Of a DNA stretch of 33,216 nucleotides, positions 1 through 5,983 are shown one piece after another. The DNA is from Oceanospirillaceae bacterium. Its GTDB lineage: Bacteria > Pseudomonadota > Gammaproteobacteria > Pseudomonadales > Oceanobacteraceae. A program made the translations under genes and the position numbers. The number at the start of each line of letters is the position of its first letter. Position 1 is the first letter of the stretch. The stretch covers positions 1 through 33,216 of the forward strand of contig PBNY01000079.1 in NCBI GenBank assembly GCA_002723385.1, given 5' to 3'. Below the pieces are notes generated by a model that had not been told where the DNA came from, ran no database searches, and was given only the letters and a program-made list of their open reading frames with translations.

Positions 1-285
1 CTCGACCGTCTGGCCTTCGACGTGATTCGCGTGCCGCCGTTGCGTCAGCGCAAGGAGGACATTCCCGAACTGGCGGAATTTTTTGCCATTCGTTTTACCA
101 CCGAGCTGGGATGGGAATACTTTCAGGGCTTCACTGATGACGCCATCAGCCAGATGGCACAATACGAATGGCCAGGGAACGTTCGGGAACTCAGAAACGT
201 GGTCGAGCGTTCGGTGTTTCGATGGGGCGCGCCGGATATTCCGGTCAACAACATCGTGAAGGCCGCTGCGATATTTGCGGCCTGA
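1..285 (+). pseudogene. pspF: PspF, 5' part (interrupted, start outside window)
   Basis: This is the C-terminal part of the sigma-54 AAA+ activator domain of PspF, the activator of the phage-shock operon. The frame is open from base 1. It shows the RVPPLRQRKEDI segment and the FQGFT...WPGNVRELRNVVERSVFRWG block that ends AAA+ domains of the NtrC/PspF family, and the wording matches PspF closely. At base 256 the gene runs into a mobile element, which adds about nine foreign residues (last residues KAAAIFAA) before a TGA at 283-285. The rest of the gene, including the Fis-type helix-turn-helix, lies at 6454-6704 in the matching frame. The product would be a PspF-like ATPase without its DNA-binding domain. 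The N-terminal part of the gene is beyond the left edge. Confidence 0.9.
251..256. repeat. Target-site duplication, left copy
   Basis: ACATCG lies directly before the element's TGAA terminus. The second copy is at 6454-6459, directly after the TTCA terminus. Joining the flanks across one copy restores the PspF frame (PVNNIVLNPFEPE). The visible direct repeat extends to ten bases (CAACATCGTG) because the element ends TG and CA match the bases flanking the target. The duplication is therefore 6 bp if the ends are TGAA/TTCA. Confidence 0.8.
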
Positions 286-300
286 AATACGCGATAAATG
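257..300 (+). repeat. Left terminal inverted repeat with two related sites
   Basis: Site 1 is TGAAGGCCGCTGCGATA (257-273) and site 2 is TGAAATACGCGATAAATG (283-300), starting exactly 26 bp further in. Both match the equivalent sites of the right end. A looser third match, TTGTTGCAGAATATG, lies at 313-327. Such an arrangement is typical of transposases that bind several sites per end. The leading TG fits 3'-CA strand-transfer chemistry, as known for Mu, Tn7 and IS21; that function is inferred. Confidence 0.75.
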
Positions 301-323
301 ACAGTCGCGTCTTGTTGCAGAAT

Positions 324-440
324 ATGCAATGTCGTTTCAGAAAATCCTCTTCCAAACCATACGCTACGCCAGTTTCAACTTTTCGCCCGTGGGGGTCATT
401 CCAAATAGATGAACGATTTAGAAGCCCTCCGACATTGCAT
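324..440. repeat. 11-bp perfect inverted repeat near the left end
   Basis: ATGCAATGTCG (324-334) and its exact reverse complement CGACATTGCAT (430-440) are about 95 bp apart. They lie in the gene-free stretch between the left terminus and the first gene. Overlapping it, GAAGCCCT (421-428) pairs with AGGGCTTC (445-452). The second stem follows the leftward gene ending at 460 and might end its transcript, but no U-run follows it. Confidence 0.45.
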
Positions 441-459
441 CTGAAAGGGCTTCCAACGA

Positions 460-1014
460 TCAGCCCAGCTCTGCCAGTTCCGCCTTGATCTGGCTGGCCT
501 GCTCTGCAAGTTCGTCAATCTCGCCTTCCAGTTCATGCACTCGTTCACGACGTTGGGCCACAGGCATCAAGTCTTCATTGCCCCAACGATGACCAACAGT
601 TTCTTCAAAACTCGTCATTAAGCGATCAAGAACATTTTCAGGGAAAAGAAAACACAGCGCCGATGTCATGTCGCAACTTTCGAAAGGCACATCATAAGGG
701 AAACAGGCGTACTTCATGCCATCACCAACATCTGGTTCAAACGTGGCCCACGGTAAAGATGAAGTACCCGGACTACCTCTAAATCCCTTGATCAACTGAT
801 GAGGAACCCGCACAGAGCTGGCTTCACTTGCCTTTTTATCAACCCATGACTTCAGGGCTTCCCGGAAGTCTTCCAGGCTGATCGGTTGGTTACGTAGCGT
901 CTCGATTTCACTCGCGCGGGTCTGGATGTCGTTCTGTACGCTCTGCAACTGCTCTGTCAGGCGTTGTTTCTCTGCCTTGATGGTTTCAAGGGCGCTGTTG
1001 ATTTTGCTGGTCAT
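460..1014 (-). CDS. Hypothetical coiled-coil protein
   Basis: This protein of 184 aa has no family that I recognise. Residues 5-45 and about 152-184 are strongly charged heptad-like helices that look like coiled coils. Between them is a globular stretch (about residues 70-150) with several aromatic and cysteine residues. The start is ATG at 1014 with GAGG about 8 nt upstream. It is the last gene of a leftward group after the Mor-like and protease-like genes, 13 bp beyond the protease-like stop. In Mu-like phages a scaffold or capsid gene follows the I protease, and an N-terminal coiled coil would suit a scaffold, but no sequence match supports that. It ends about 200 bp from the left end of the element. 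Confidence 0.7.
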   Translation of the reverse strand: MTSKINSALETIKAEKQRLTEQLQSVQNDIQTRASEIETLRNQPISLEDFREALKSWVDKKASEASSVRVPHQLIKGFRGSPGTSSLPWATFEPDVGDGMKYACFPYDVPFESCDMTSALCFLFPENVLDRLMTSFEETVGHRWGNEDLMPVAQRRERVHELEGEIDELAEQASQIKAELAELG

Positions 1015-1027
1015 GGTGGCCTCTGGC

Positions 1028-1606
1028 TCAGTTATAGGTAAAGGGGAGGTTGTGGGTCATGTGGGCAGCTTCTGAGAATGAGCAGCCCATGACTTCTTCA
1101 TAGTGCTTGGCGGCTTCGAAGTGAGACTGTGGGTTCTCGCCGAACTGCACAGGAGCGGCCTTGTCGTTGCTTTCGCTGAAGCAGACGGTGCCGAAGTGCT
1201 CGGAAAACTCAGGGTCAGTCAGCCCTTTGATAGCCGGGGGCACAGCGCCCAAAAAGCCGACATGGCGTAGGTAATACACACCAGGTACCGGGTTTTCCGG
1301 TGAGTTGGGCGGGTAGAATGCCGCTGAAATCTTCTTGAACTCGCCAGCCTTCACCATGCGCTGAAGCTCTGCATTGGGTTGCACCTGGGCGAACAGGTGG
1401 CCTTGTCGCGCAACCAGCCCCACTACAGCCCCCATGTTTGGCTGATTATCACCGGGGTGGCCAATGGTCAGATTAGCCGGGCGCTTGGCTGGATCGTAGG
1501 TGGCTGCAATATTGGCAACGTCCTGTTCTGTAAAAGTCAGATTGTCACCGCCCATGCTGACGTGTGATCCGGCTTTGAAGATATGAATCAGGGTATGGGA
1601 AATCAT
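1028..1606 (-). CDS. Mu I-like phage head protease homologue (short form)
   Basis: This protein of 192 aa resembles phage head-maturation proteases of the Mu I / U35 kind. Shared features are the N-terminal HIFKAGSHVSM, the IGHPGD motif (His50), KKISAAFYPP (Ser94) and the conserved VPGVYYLRHVGFLGAVPPAIKGL segment (residues 108-129). His50 and Ser94 are the likely catalytic pair. Full-length family members are usually clearly longer, so the C-terminal region is reduced to about 60 unrelated-looking residues. The ATG at 1604-1606 overlaps the TGA of the Mor-like gene (ATGA), which suggests translational coupling. The same frame is open further upstream to 1684, but the family match starts at this ATG. 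In a 6-kb element without other capsid genes, the protein may act on a helper phage's capsid; that is inference. Confidence 0.8.
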   Translation of the reverse strand: MISHTLIHIFKAGSHVSMGGDNLTFTEQDVANIAATYDPAKRPANLTIGHPGDNQPNMGAVVGLVARQGHLFAQVQPNAELQRMVKAGEFKKISAAFYPPNSPENPVPGVYYLRHVGFLGAVPPAIKGLTDPEFSEHFGTVCFSESNDKAAPVQFGENPQSHFEAAKHYEEVMGCSFSEAAHMTHNLPFTYN

Positions 1607-1989
1607 GACGGGGTGTGTACCTTGGTAGTTTGAGTGGCGGCTTGTGTAAGCTCTCGCTGTTCGCGGATAATGGAATAGGCCCATTGAAAGCTGATGCCGT
1701 ACTGTTCGGAGATTTCAGGAATGCTCAGTTCATTGCGGGCAAAGCGCTGGTAGATCTCTTGATTGCGCTCGGATCGGCGGGCAGCGGCTTTAATTTTGAA
1801 GTACACGGCACATCCACCAAATAAGCGCCTGACCTCATCCATGATGTTCAGGGCAATGGTGTCCGCGTTAAGCTGCTGGATACCGTGTGCTTTCAGCTCG
1901 TCAGCCAAAGCAAAGGCAACGCATGAGGTTAATTCATCTCCATCAATGTTGGTCTTGTGTGGTTGCTTGAACTCAGGAGGTCGTTGCAT
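1603..1989 (-). CDS. Mor-family transcription activator
   Basis: This protein of 128 aa matches the Mor/C family of Mu-like phages, which switches on middle or late phage transcription. Visible marks are the N-terminal helical dimerisation region (about 18-57), the GG-x3-YF strand (residues 58-64) and a C-terminal helix-turn-helix (about 88-112) with SIPEISEQYGISFQWAYSIIREQR. The ATG at 1989 has no strong Shine-Dalgarno sequence. The stop overlaps the next gene by 4 bp, making a short operon with the protease-like and coiled-coil genes. Upstream lie an 18-bp palindrome (2049-2066) and the terminator of the preceding gene pair, so this operon probably has its own promoter. I infer that it regulates this element, a related helper phage, or both. 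Confidence 0.85.
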   Translation of the reverse strand: MQRPPEFKQPHKTNIDGDELTSCVAFALADELKAHGIQQLNADTIALNIMDEVRRLFGGCAVYFKIKAAARRSERNQEIYQRFARNELSIPEISEQYGISFQWAYSIIREQRELTQAATQTTKVHTPS

Positions 1990-2048
1990 GGTGGAACCCG
2001 TTACTTTTCAAAGGAGTTTAAAAATACCGGGTTTTGAACAGGAGGCTC

Positions 2049-2066
2049 TTGTAAATGGGTTTACAA
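2049..2066. promoter_or_regulatory. 18-bp palindrome upstream of the Mor-like operon, possible operator
   Basis: TTGTAAA and TTTACAA arms of 7 bp are separated by TGGG. It lies 60 bp upstream of the Mor-like start and abuts the terminator of the upstream genes. The symmetric form suits a dimeric regulator such as the Mor-like protein. No convincing -35/-10 pair was found. Confidence 0.4.
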
Positions 2067-2088
2067 AAAAGCCCCAGAACGGGGCTTT
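2064..2088 (-). terminator. Rho-independent terminator after the 2100-4681 gene pair
   Basis: Read leftward, a GCCCC/GGGGC stem (2071-2085) with a 5-base loop is followed by six T residues. It lies about 12 bp past the stop of the 351-aa gene. It separates that pair from the Mor-like operon. Confidence 0.8.
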
Positions 2089-2099
2089 GAGGTGGGGAC

Positions 2100-3155
2100 T
2101 TAATTGGCTAATAGCTGGCCTGACGACTTCGAAGATGCAGAATGACAAACCCTGTGAATCAATCCAGGGTGAATAATTTGCCGCATAACCCACAACCGGA
2201 TATTACGGGCAAGGGTTTTACCATCGTCAATAGAAAAATTTTCTTTATCGAGCTGGTTTTGAAGTTGCTTTCTGACGTTCTTGATCTCGGTTTTAGCATC
2301 TGAACAATCAAGGCTTCCACCCATGCTAACGACCAGATATGCAAGCAATTCCCCGTCCATAGGGACGGTGGTTCTACGCCCATTAATTGCCAAGTGAATC
2401 TTTACCAAATCACCAAAAGGGTGTTCCAGATTGTTGGCCAACTCTTCGGCATCAAGATGCTCGCTATATTTAGCCTGACCAACAGTATCAAGCAGTGAAC
2501 TGGTTTGACGATCCACGGCAGGCTGATTGTCCTGCATGGCGCGGGTTTGTACTTCCGGGAAGTGATAGGCACCAACGCTTAACAAAGACACCGACCAATC
2601 ACGAGCCGCGATAGCGTGACAAAAGCTCTGCCATTGGGCCTGACCATTCGGAATCAACGAACAGCGCTCATGAAGCCGATCAGCGGCCTTCTGGACGTCT
2701 TCAAGGCTGCTGTCCGGGTTGTTTGCGGTTGCCAGATCGGTCATGGCGTCTAACAGCATCTCTTCACGAAAGACCAGGGCGGATACAACGTTGCCGGTGT
2801 TGGTGGCGGTCACTTCCAGCGTTTCACAGGTGTCGCCTGCCGGATCGGGCAACGTACTGAAGACCATTTCAAGCAGGCGGTAAACGTCCGGGATCAGAGC
2901 TTCATCTCGTTGGCCGTAGTCATCCAATGCCTTGTCCAGACGGGCTTTCAGCGTCCGCAGAACGGCCAAGCCGCCTTCCATGCCCTCAGTCAGATCACCA
3001 AAAGCCCCAGAGGTATCAACCAGGCGCTTCACACAGGCAATTTTGTCCGATGTGGTGTTGTCGTTTCCGTCCAGGCACTGACACAAGTGCTCCAGCATGG
3101 CGGCATTGATGCCAGCCTGTTCAACCAGGTGAGTCACAGAGTTGTTCAGTTTCAT
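2100..3155 (-). CDS. Hypothetical protein, second gene of the AAA-like operon
   Basis: This protein of 351 aa belongs to no family that I recognise. It appears mostly alpha-helical and soluble, with no signal peptide or membrane segment and no catalytic motif that I can name. The ATG at 3155 was chosen because GAGGA stands about 8 nt upstream; an upstream in-frame start at 3185 would overlap the preceding gene. It begins 11 bp after the stop of the zinc-finger AAA-like gene, so the two are very likely co-transcribed and may act together. It is followed by a strong terminator. Confidence 0.7.
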   Translation of the reverse strand: MKLNNSVTHLVEQAGINAAMLEHLCQCLDGNDNTTSDKIACVKRLVDTSGAFGDLTEGMEGGLAVLRTLKARLDKALDDYGQRDEALIPDVYRLLEMVFSTLPDPAGDTCETLEVTATNTGNVVSALVFREEMLLDAMTDLATANNPDSSLEDVQKAADRLHERCSLIPNGQAQWQSFCHAIAARDWSVSLLSVGAYHFPEVQTRAMQDNQPAVDRQTSSLLDTVGQAKYSEHLDAEELANNLEHPFGDLVKIHLAINGRRTTVPMDGELLAYLVVSMGGSLDCSDAKTEIKNVRKQLQNQLDKENFSIDDGKTLARNIRLWVMRQIIHPGLIHRVCHSASSKSSGQLLAN

Positions 3156-3166
3156 GGCGATGTTCC

Positions 3167-4681
3167 TCACTTGGCGGCTTGGCAAAATTTGCTGTAAACG
3201 TGATAGCTGGCATCGTTCAGGCCGGGATTAAACCGACGCACCAGCATCTGAGCGCAAAACGCCTCCAGTGTCTTGGAAAAGACTTTACTTTCTTCCTCGT
3301 TGGTATGTTTGGCCAACACCTTGAACAAGACGCGGTTGTAGTCCTGACGGGTTTGACCTTGCAGGGAAACCGGGGCGGCACGGTCATCATAGCCCAGTGC
3401 TTGCCCCCAGTTTTCAAGGCGGTATTGGCCGTCATAGTGACAAACTTCGGTATGGTCATAGAGGCCGCTGTCCTTCAGGCCCGTGGTCAGGCTGTTCAAG
3501 CCGTCATGCTCACCAATCAGCAGAATCTTAACCAGGCGGTTGCCTTGGGATCGTAGCTGATACAAGCCTTTCAGCGCTCGCAAGTGGTGGCTGTTCAAGC
3601 ACTGTGCCCGCTCAACAATGAGCAGGATTCCCGCGCTGTCCTCAAGGCGGGTTTGCAGAAATTCCAGCTGTTCCAATGCCTGAAAATGCGGGTGAACAAG
3701 CAAGCCCATCGCCACCACCAAGCGACGAAGCAACGCCTCTCCATCCGGCAGGTTTGCGCCACTCACTACCACCGGATAAACGCCGTCTTGTTCCTGGGCA
3801 CAGGCCAACGCAGCCGCCCGAATGCTCTGCTGTCGGGCCTGTACCCGTTCGCCATGCCCGTTGAACATCACACAGAGACAACCGCCAACATTGGCCAACT
3901 GTTCCACTCTGGCCAGCAAGTGCAGGTACTCAGGGCAGCTATCATCAAGTGCCCGTTCGTAGGCATCCAGCCTGTCCAGGGCAATCAGGGCCAGATCGGT
4001 TACCGGCTCTGGCTTGGCGGGGGCTTGCCCAAGGTCATCAATCAAGGCGTCTGGATTGGTAAGCCACTCATAGGCCCGCAGCGCGCGCTGATGCTGCCGA
4101 TTCAGGGTTTCGGTCAGCAACCGGATACCGGTCGGGTCAATCAGTGTAATGGTTTGGCGAGGCCAGCCGGGCAAGTGGGCTTCAAACAGGTGGGAACGCA
4201 GATCATGGCCGTTCTGAAAGCAGATTTCCGCCACATCTTCCTGAAAGAACCCCAGCAAAAACAGCAGTTCATTCAGCAACATGGCGACGTATTGCTTGGT
4301 TTTCACAAAGATAAAATCATCACCCTTCAGGGTATGGCTGACCAATTGGGCATGACCCCACGGGGTCACCAGGCAATACTTCGACAAGTCCACCGCGTTC
4401 GGGTCACTCTGGAAAGACTCCAGAGCCTCAATCGCCAGAGAGGCGCTCAATTCGCTGTTGTACAGGGGGGCTTGTTCTTCGGCCTGTTCGGTATCGTCAG
4501 ACGCTTCCAGGGCATCACACAACTCGTTCATGATGTCGTCCGCTTCCGCCGATTGGCATTCAGCCAGACGAATACAGAAGGCATGGCTGACGTCACCGGT
4601 AATCAGATCCAAGCCGTTGAGTTCATTAGCATTTTTGAGGGCACCGCAGCGGCTGCAACGGTATTGGGTAGGATTAACCAT
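3167..4681 (-). CDS. Zinc-finger AAA+-like protein with degenerate ATPase motifs
   Basis: This protein is 504 aa long. The N-terminus has CSRCG (Cys9, Cys12) and FCIRLAEC (Cys36, Cys42), a likely zinc-binding ribbon. Residues about 255-430 follow the layout of ExeA/TnsC/IstB-type AAA+ proteins: a strand plus glycine loop (VMFNGHGERVQ, 271-281), GILLIVERAQCL (351-362) in the Walker B place, and KILLIGEHDGL (385-395) in the sensor-1 place. The Walker A lysine-threonine and the Walker B aspartate are missing, so ATP hydrolysis is doubtful. The start has AAAGGAAA 7 nt upstream. It is the first gene of a two-gene operon. In Mu, Tn7 and IS21-like elements an AAA+ partner selects targets for the transposase. 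A similar adaptor role is possible here, but there is no transposase beside it. Confidence 0.65.
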   Translation of the reverse strand: MVNPTQYRCSRCGALKNANELNGLDLITGDVSHAFCIRLAECQSAEADDIMNELCDALEASDDTEQAEEQAPLYNSELSASLAIEALESFQSDPNAVDLSKYCLVTPWGHAQLVSHTLKGDDFIFVKTKQYVAMLLNELLFLLGFFQEDVAEICFQNGHDLRSHLFEAHLPGWPRQTITLIDPTGIRLLTETLNRQHQRALRAYEWLTNPDALIDDLGQAPAKPEPVTDLALIALDRLDAYERALDDSCPEYLHLLARVEQLANVGGCLCVMFNGHGERVQARQQSIRAAALACAQEQDGVYPVVVSGANLPDGEALLRRLVVAMGLLVHPHFQALEQLEFLQTRLEDSAGILLIVERAQCLNSHHLRALKGLYQLRSQGNRLVKILLIGEHDGLNSLTTGLKDSGLYDHTEVCHYDGQYRLENWGQALGYDDRAAPVSLQGQTRQDYNRVLFKVLAKHTNEEESKVFSKTLEAFCAQMLVRRFNPGLNDASYHVYSKFCQAAK

Positions 4682-4694
4682 AACGGTTTCCTTT

Positions 4695-4903
4695 CGTTTA
4701 AGTTTTAGTGTTGAGCTTCTCCGGTAGTAGCGGGAAGCCGGGTATCAACTAGAGCCTTAAACGAAGCTCCGGGCATATTCCCCTTGCGGGTCTTGTATTG
4801 ACGCCTCTCTACCCGGCCATAAAAATGGCGCAAGTATGCCAAATTGCAGGCACAAAAAAACCGCAAGGCTGTCGGGTGCGGAAAACCGCGTTTAAGTTCT
4901 AGT
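4695..4903. promoter_or_regulatory. Three copies of a CGTTTAAG...TAGT motif upstream of the AAA-like operon
   Basis: CGTTTAAGTTTTAGT is at 4695-4709 and CGTTTAAGTTCTAGT at 4889-4903. The inverse copy ACTAGAGCCTTAAACG is at 4748-4763. The first lies within 30 bp of the start of the gene at 4681. Two direct copies and one inverted copy in the upstream region suggest binding sites for a regulator. The protein is unknown, and no clear -35/-10 pair was found. Confidence 0.45.
4854..4881 (-). terminator. Possible leftward terminator between palindrome array and AAA-like operon
   Basis: Read leftward, CCGCA (4877-4881) pairs with TGCGG (4861-4865) across an 11-base loop, followed by seven T residues. 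The stem is short, so this is only a candidate. It would stop leftward transcripts entering from the palindrome array. Confidence 0.35.
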
Positions 4904-5063
4904 ACTGCAAACGCTAACAGCTAAACTTTGCTTTGGCAAGCGTTTCAAATACGCCGTTAACGGCGTATTTCGGCCGTTTTGGATAGTCGCCAAGGACGCC
5001 TTTTCTCCCTAAAGGGAAGCACAAAAAGTAGGCGTTACCGACCACTTTGAATAAGGCGGATTC

Positions 5064-5252
5064 ATGCTTGAAGCAGAGAAATGGGCCGATGTCGGCCCAT
5101 TTGAAACGTCTAAATACGTCTTTGAAGACGCATTTGATAGCAAGCATGAGGGGGGCAAAAGCGCCGATATCGGCGCTTTTGACTTCGACTCAATCCAAGT
5201 GTTGGTCACACAAGAAGAATCAAAAGCGAATTCGAATTCGCTTTTGATGTAA
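5064..5252 (+). CDS. Possible small protein made largely of palindrome-encoded repeats
   Basis: This frame encodes 62 aa, starting at an ATG with AAGGCGG 5 nt upstream. The palindromes at 5079, 5112 and 5157 are all read in the same frame. They encode KWADVGPFE, KYVFEDAFD and KSADIGAFD, a K-x-A/V-x-x-G/D-x-F-E/D repeat. The palindrome at 5222 is in another phase and encodes KANSNSLL. After the stop at 5250-5252 the same frame stays open to 5477 through four more palindromes, but without an obvious start. The opposite strand is also open across several units, so expression is uncertain. Confidence 0.3.
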   Translation: MLEAEKWADVGPFETSKYVFEDAFDSKHEGGKSADIGAFDFDSIQVLVTQEESKANSNSLLM

Positions 5253-5537
5253 TCTAAATATGTCGCCGCCGACACATTTCAGTTGAACTCTGACCTGAGA
5301 CAGCAACAAGCAAAACGGCCGTTAACAGCCGTCTTTAAGTCCAAATGCGACGACGTCGACGCATTTGGGTTTATTTTTAAAAGCGTCGGCGGCGACGCTT
5401 TTGAACACTTCAGCCTTCGGTCAAATGTGCCGATATCGGCATATTTCCCCCTGACTGTAGGGGTGCGACGTCCTTTGTGAACTCTCTGGGAAAAGATGTA
5501 AATTCTGCAATATCGCAGAATTTGAAACCTTGCACGA

Positions 5538-5666
5538 ATGCTTTCGGAGAAAAGGGCTTCAAACATGCTTGTTGTTGATAAATCACACCTGGGTGGCAAG
5601 CCTGCAAGATCAGACAATCAAATATGCCGTCAACGGCACATTTGCCGCCAGATCGGCGGGTGTTAG
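5538..5666 (+). CDS. Possible 42-aa peptide between palindromes
   Basis: An ATG at 5538 opens a short frame (MLSEKRASNMLVVDKSHLGG...) with a basic, cysteine-containing end. It begins about 15 bp after the palindrome at 5500-5523 and runs through the one at 5620-5643. No good ribosome-binding site is visible for this ATG. GGAG at 5546-5549 stands about 15 nt before the internal ATG at 5565. Another frame in the same interval is open too, so this is weak. Confidence 0.2.
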   Translation: MLSEKRASNMLVVDKSHLGGKPARSDNQICRQRHICRQIGGC

Positions 5667-5740
5667 GTGGGCTTACCTCGTTGCTCAGAGAGAAAGGACT
5701 TCTGGCCATTCCTGCTGACCAGGTGAAGAACATGAAGTAG
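5624..5740 (+). CDS. Possible 38-aa peptide bracketed by two palindromes
   Basis: The ATG lies inside the palindrome at 5620-5643 and the TAG lies inside the one at 5735-5758, so the frame fills exactly one interval of the array. The peptide reads MPSTAHLPPDRR, then VLGGLTSLLREKGLLAIPAD and QVKNMK. The second half looks like a normal amphipathic helical segment. A GTG at 5660 could be an alternative start. No clear Shine-Dalgarno sequence precedes the ATG. No family recognised. Confidence 0.3.
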   Translation: MPSTAHLPPDRRVLGGLTSLLREKGLLAIPADQVKNMK

Positions 5741-5779
5741 TGCGTTAACGCACTATTTGAACCAAACCAGAGAGGAAGT

Positions 5780-5983
5780 ATGCCAAAGATCATGGGCTTC
5801 GCCCTTGTTGTGGCCGCTGCCTGTATGATGGCATCAACCATACACAGCGTGATAACAGACTTTGCTGAATACGGAGCGACAACCCAAGAACTCTGGGGGG
5901 TATTGGGCGCTGCAATGCTGTATGCGTGGCTGATCGCGTGGCAGTGGAAGGCGCTTTTCCGCTACCCCGGATCGTCCGGGTAG
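5780..5983 (+). CDS. Small membrane protein between the last two palindromes
   Basis: This protein of 67 aa starts at an ATG preceded by GAGAGGAAGT, a good Shine-Dalgarno sequence. It has two hydrophobic segments, IMGFALVVAAACMMASTIHS (about residues 4-23) and a second helix near residues 39-57 (LWGVLGAAMLYAWLIAW), with a short polar link and a basic end. The size and two helices suit a holin-like or other small membrane peptide, but no family can be named. It begins 21 bp after the palindrome at 5735-5758, and its stop lies in an imperfect hairpin (5962-5983) just before the last palindrome. It thus sits like a cassette in the array. Confidence 0.6.
   Translation: MPKIMGFALVVAAACMMASTIHSVITDFAEYGATTQELWGVLGAAMLYAWLIAWQWKALFRYPGSSG

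Noticed and set aside
4947-5523. A run of ordinary rho-independent terminators
   Set aside because: Single units look like terminators, but ten closely spaced copies with few genes between them, a fixed 24-bp length and short or absent U-runs do not fit that role.
5410-5841. Leftward 143-codon open frame through the palindrome array
   Set aside because: It has no ribosome-binding site and runs antisense across the better-supported small membrane protein; the openness comes from the stop-poor palindromes.
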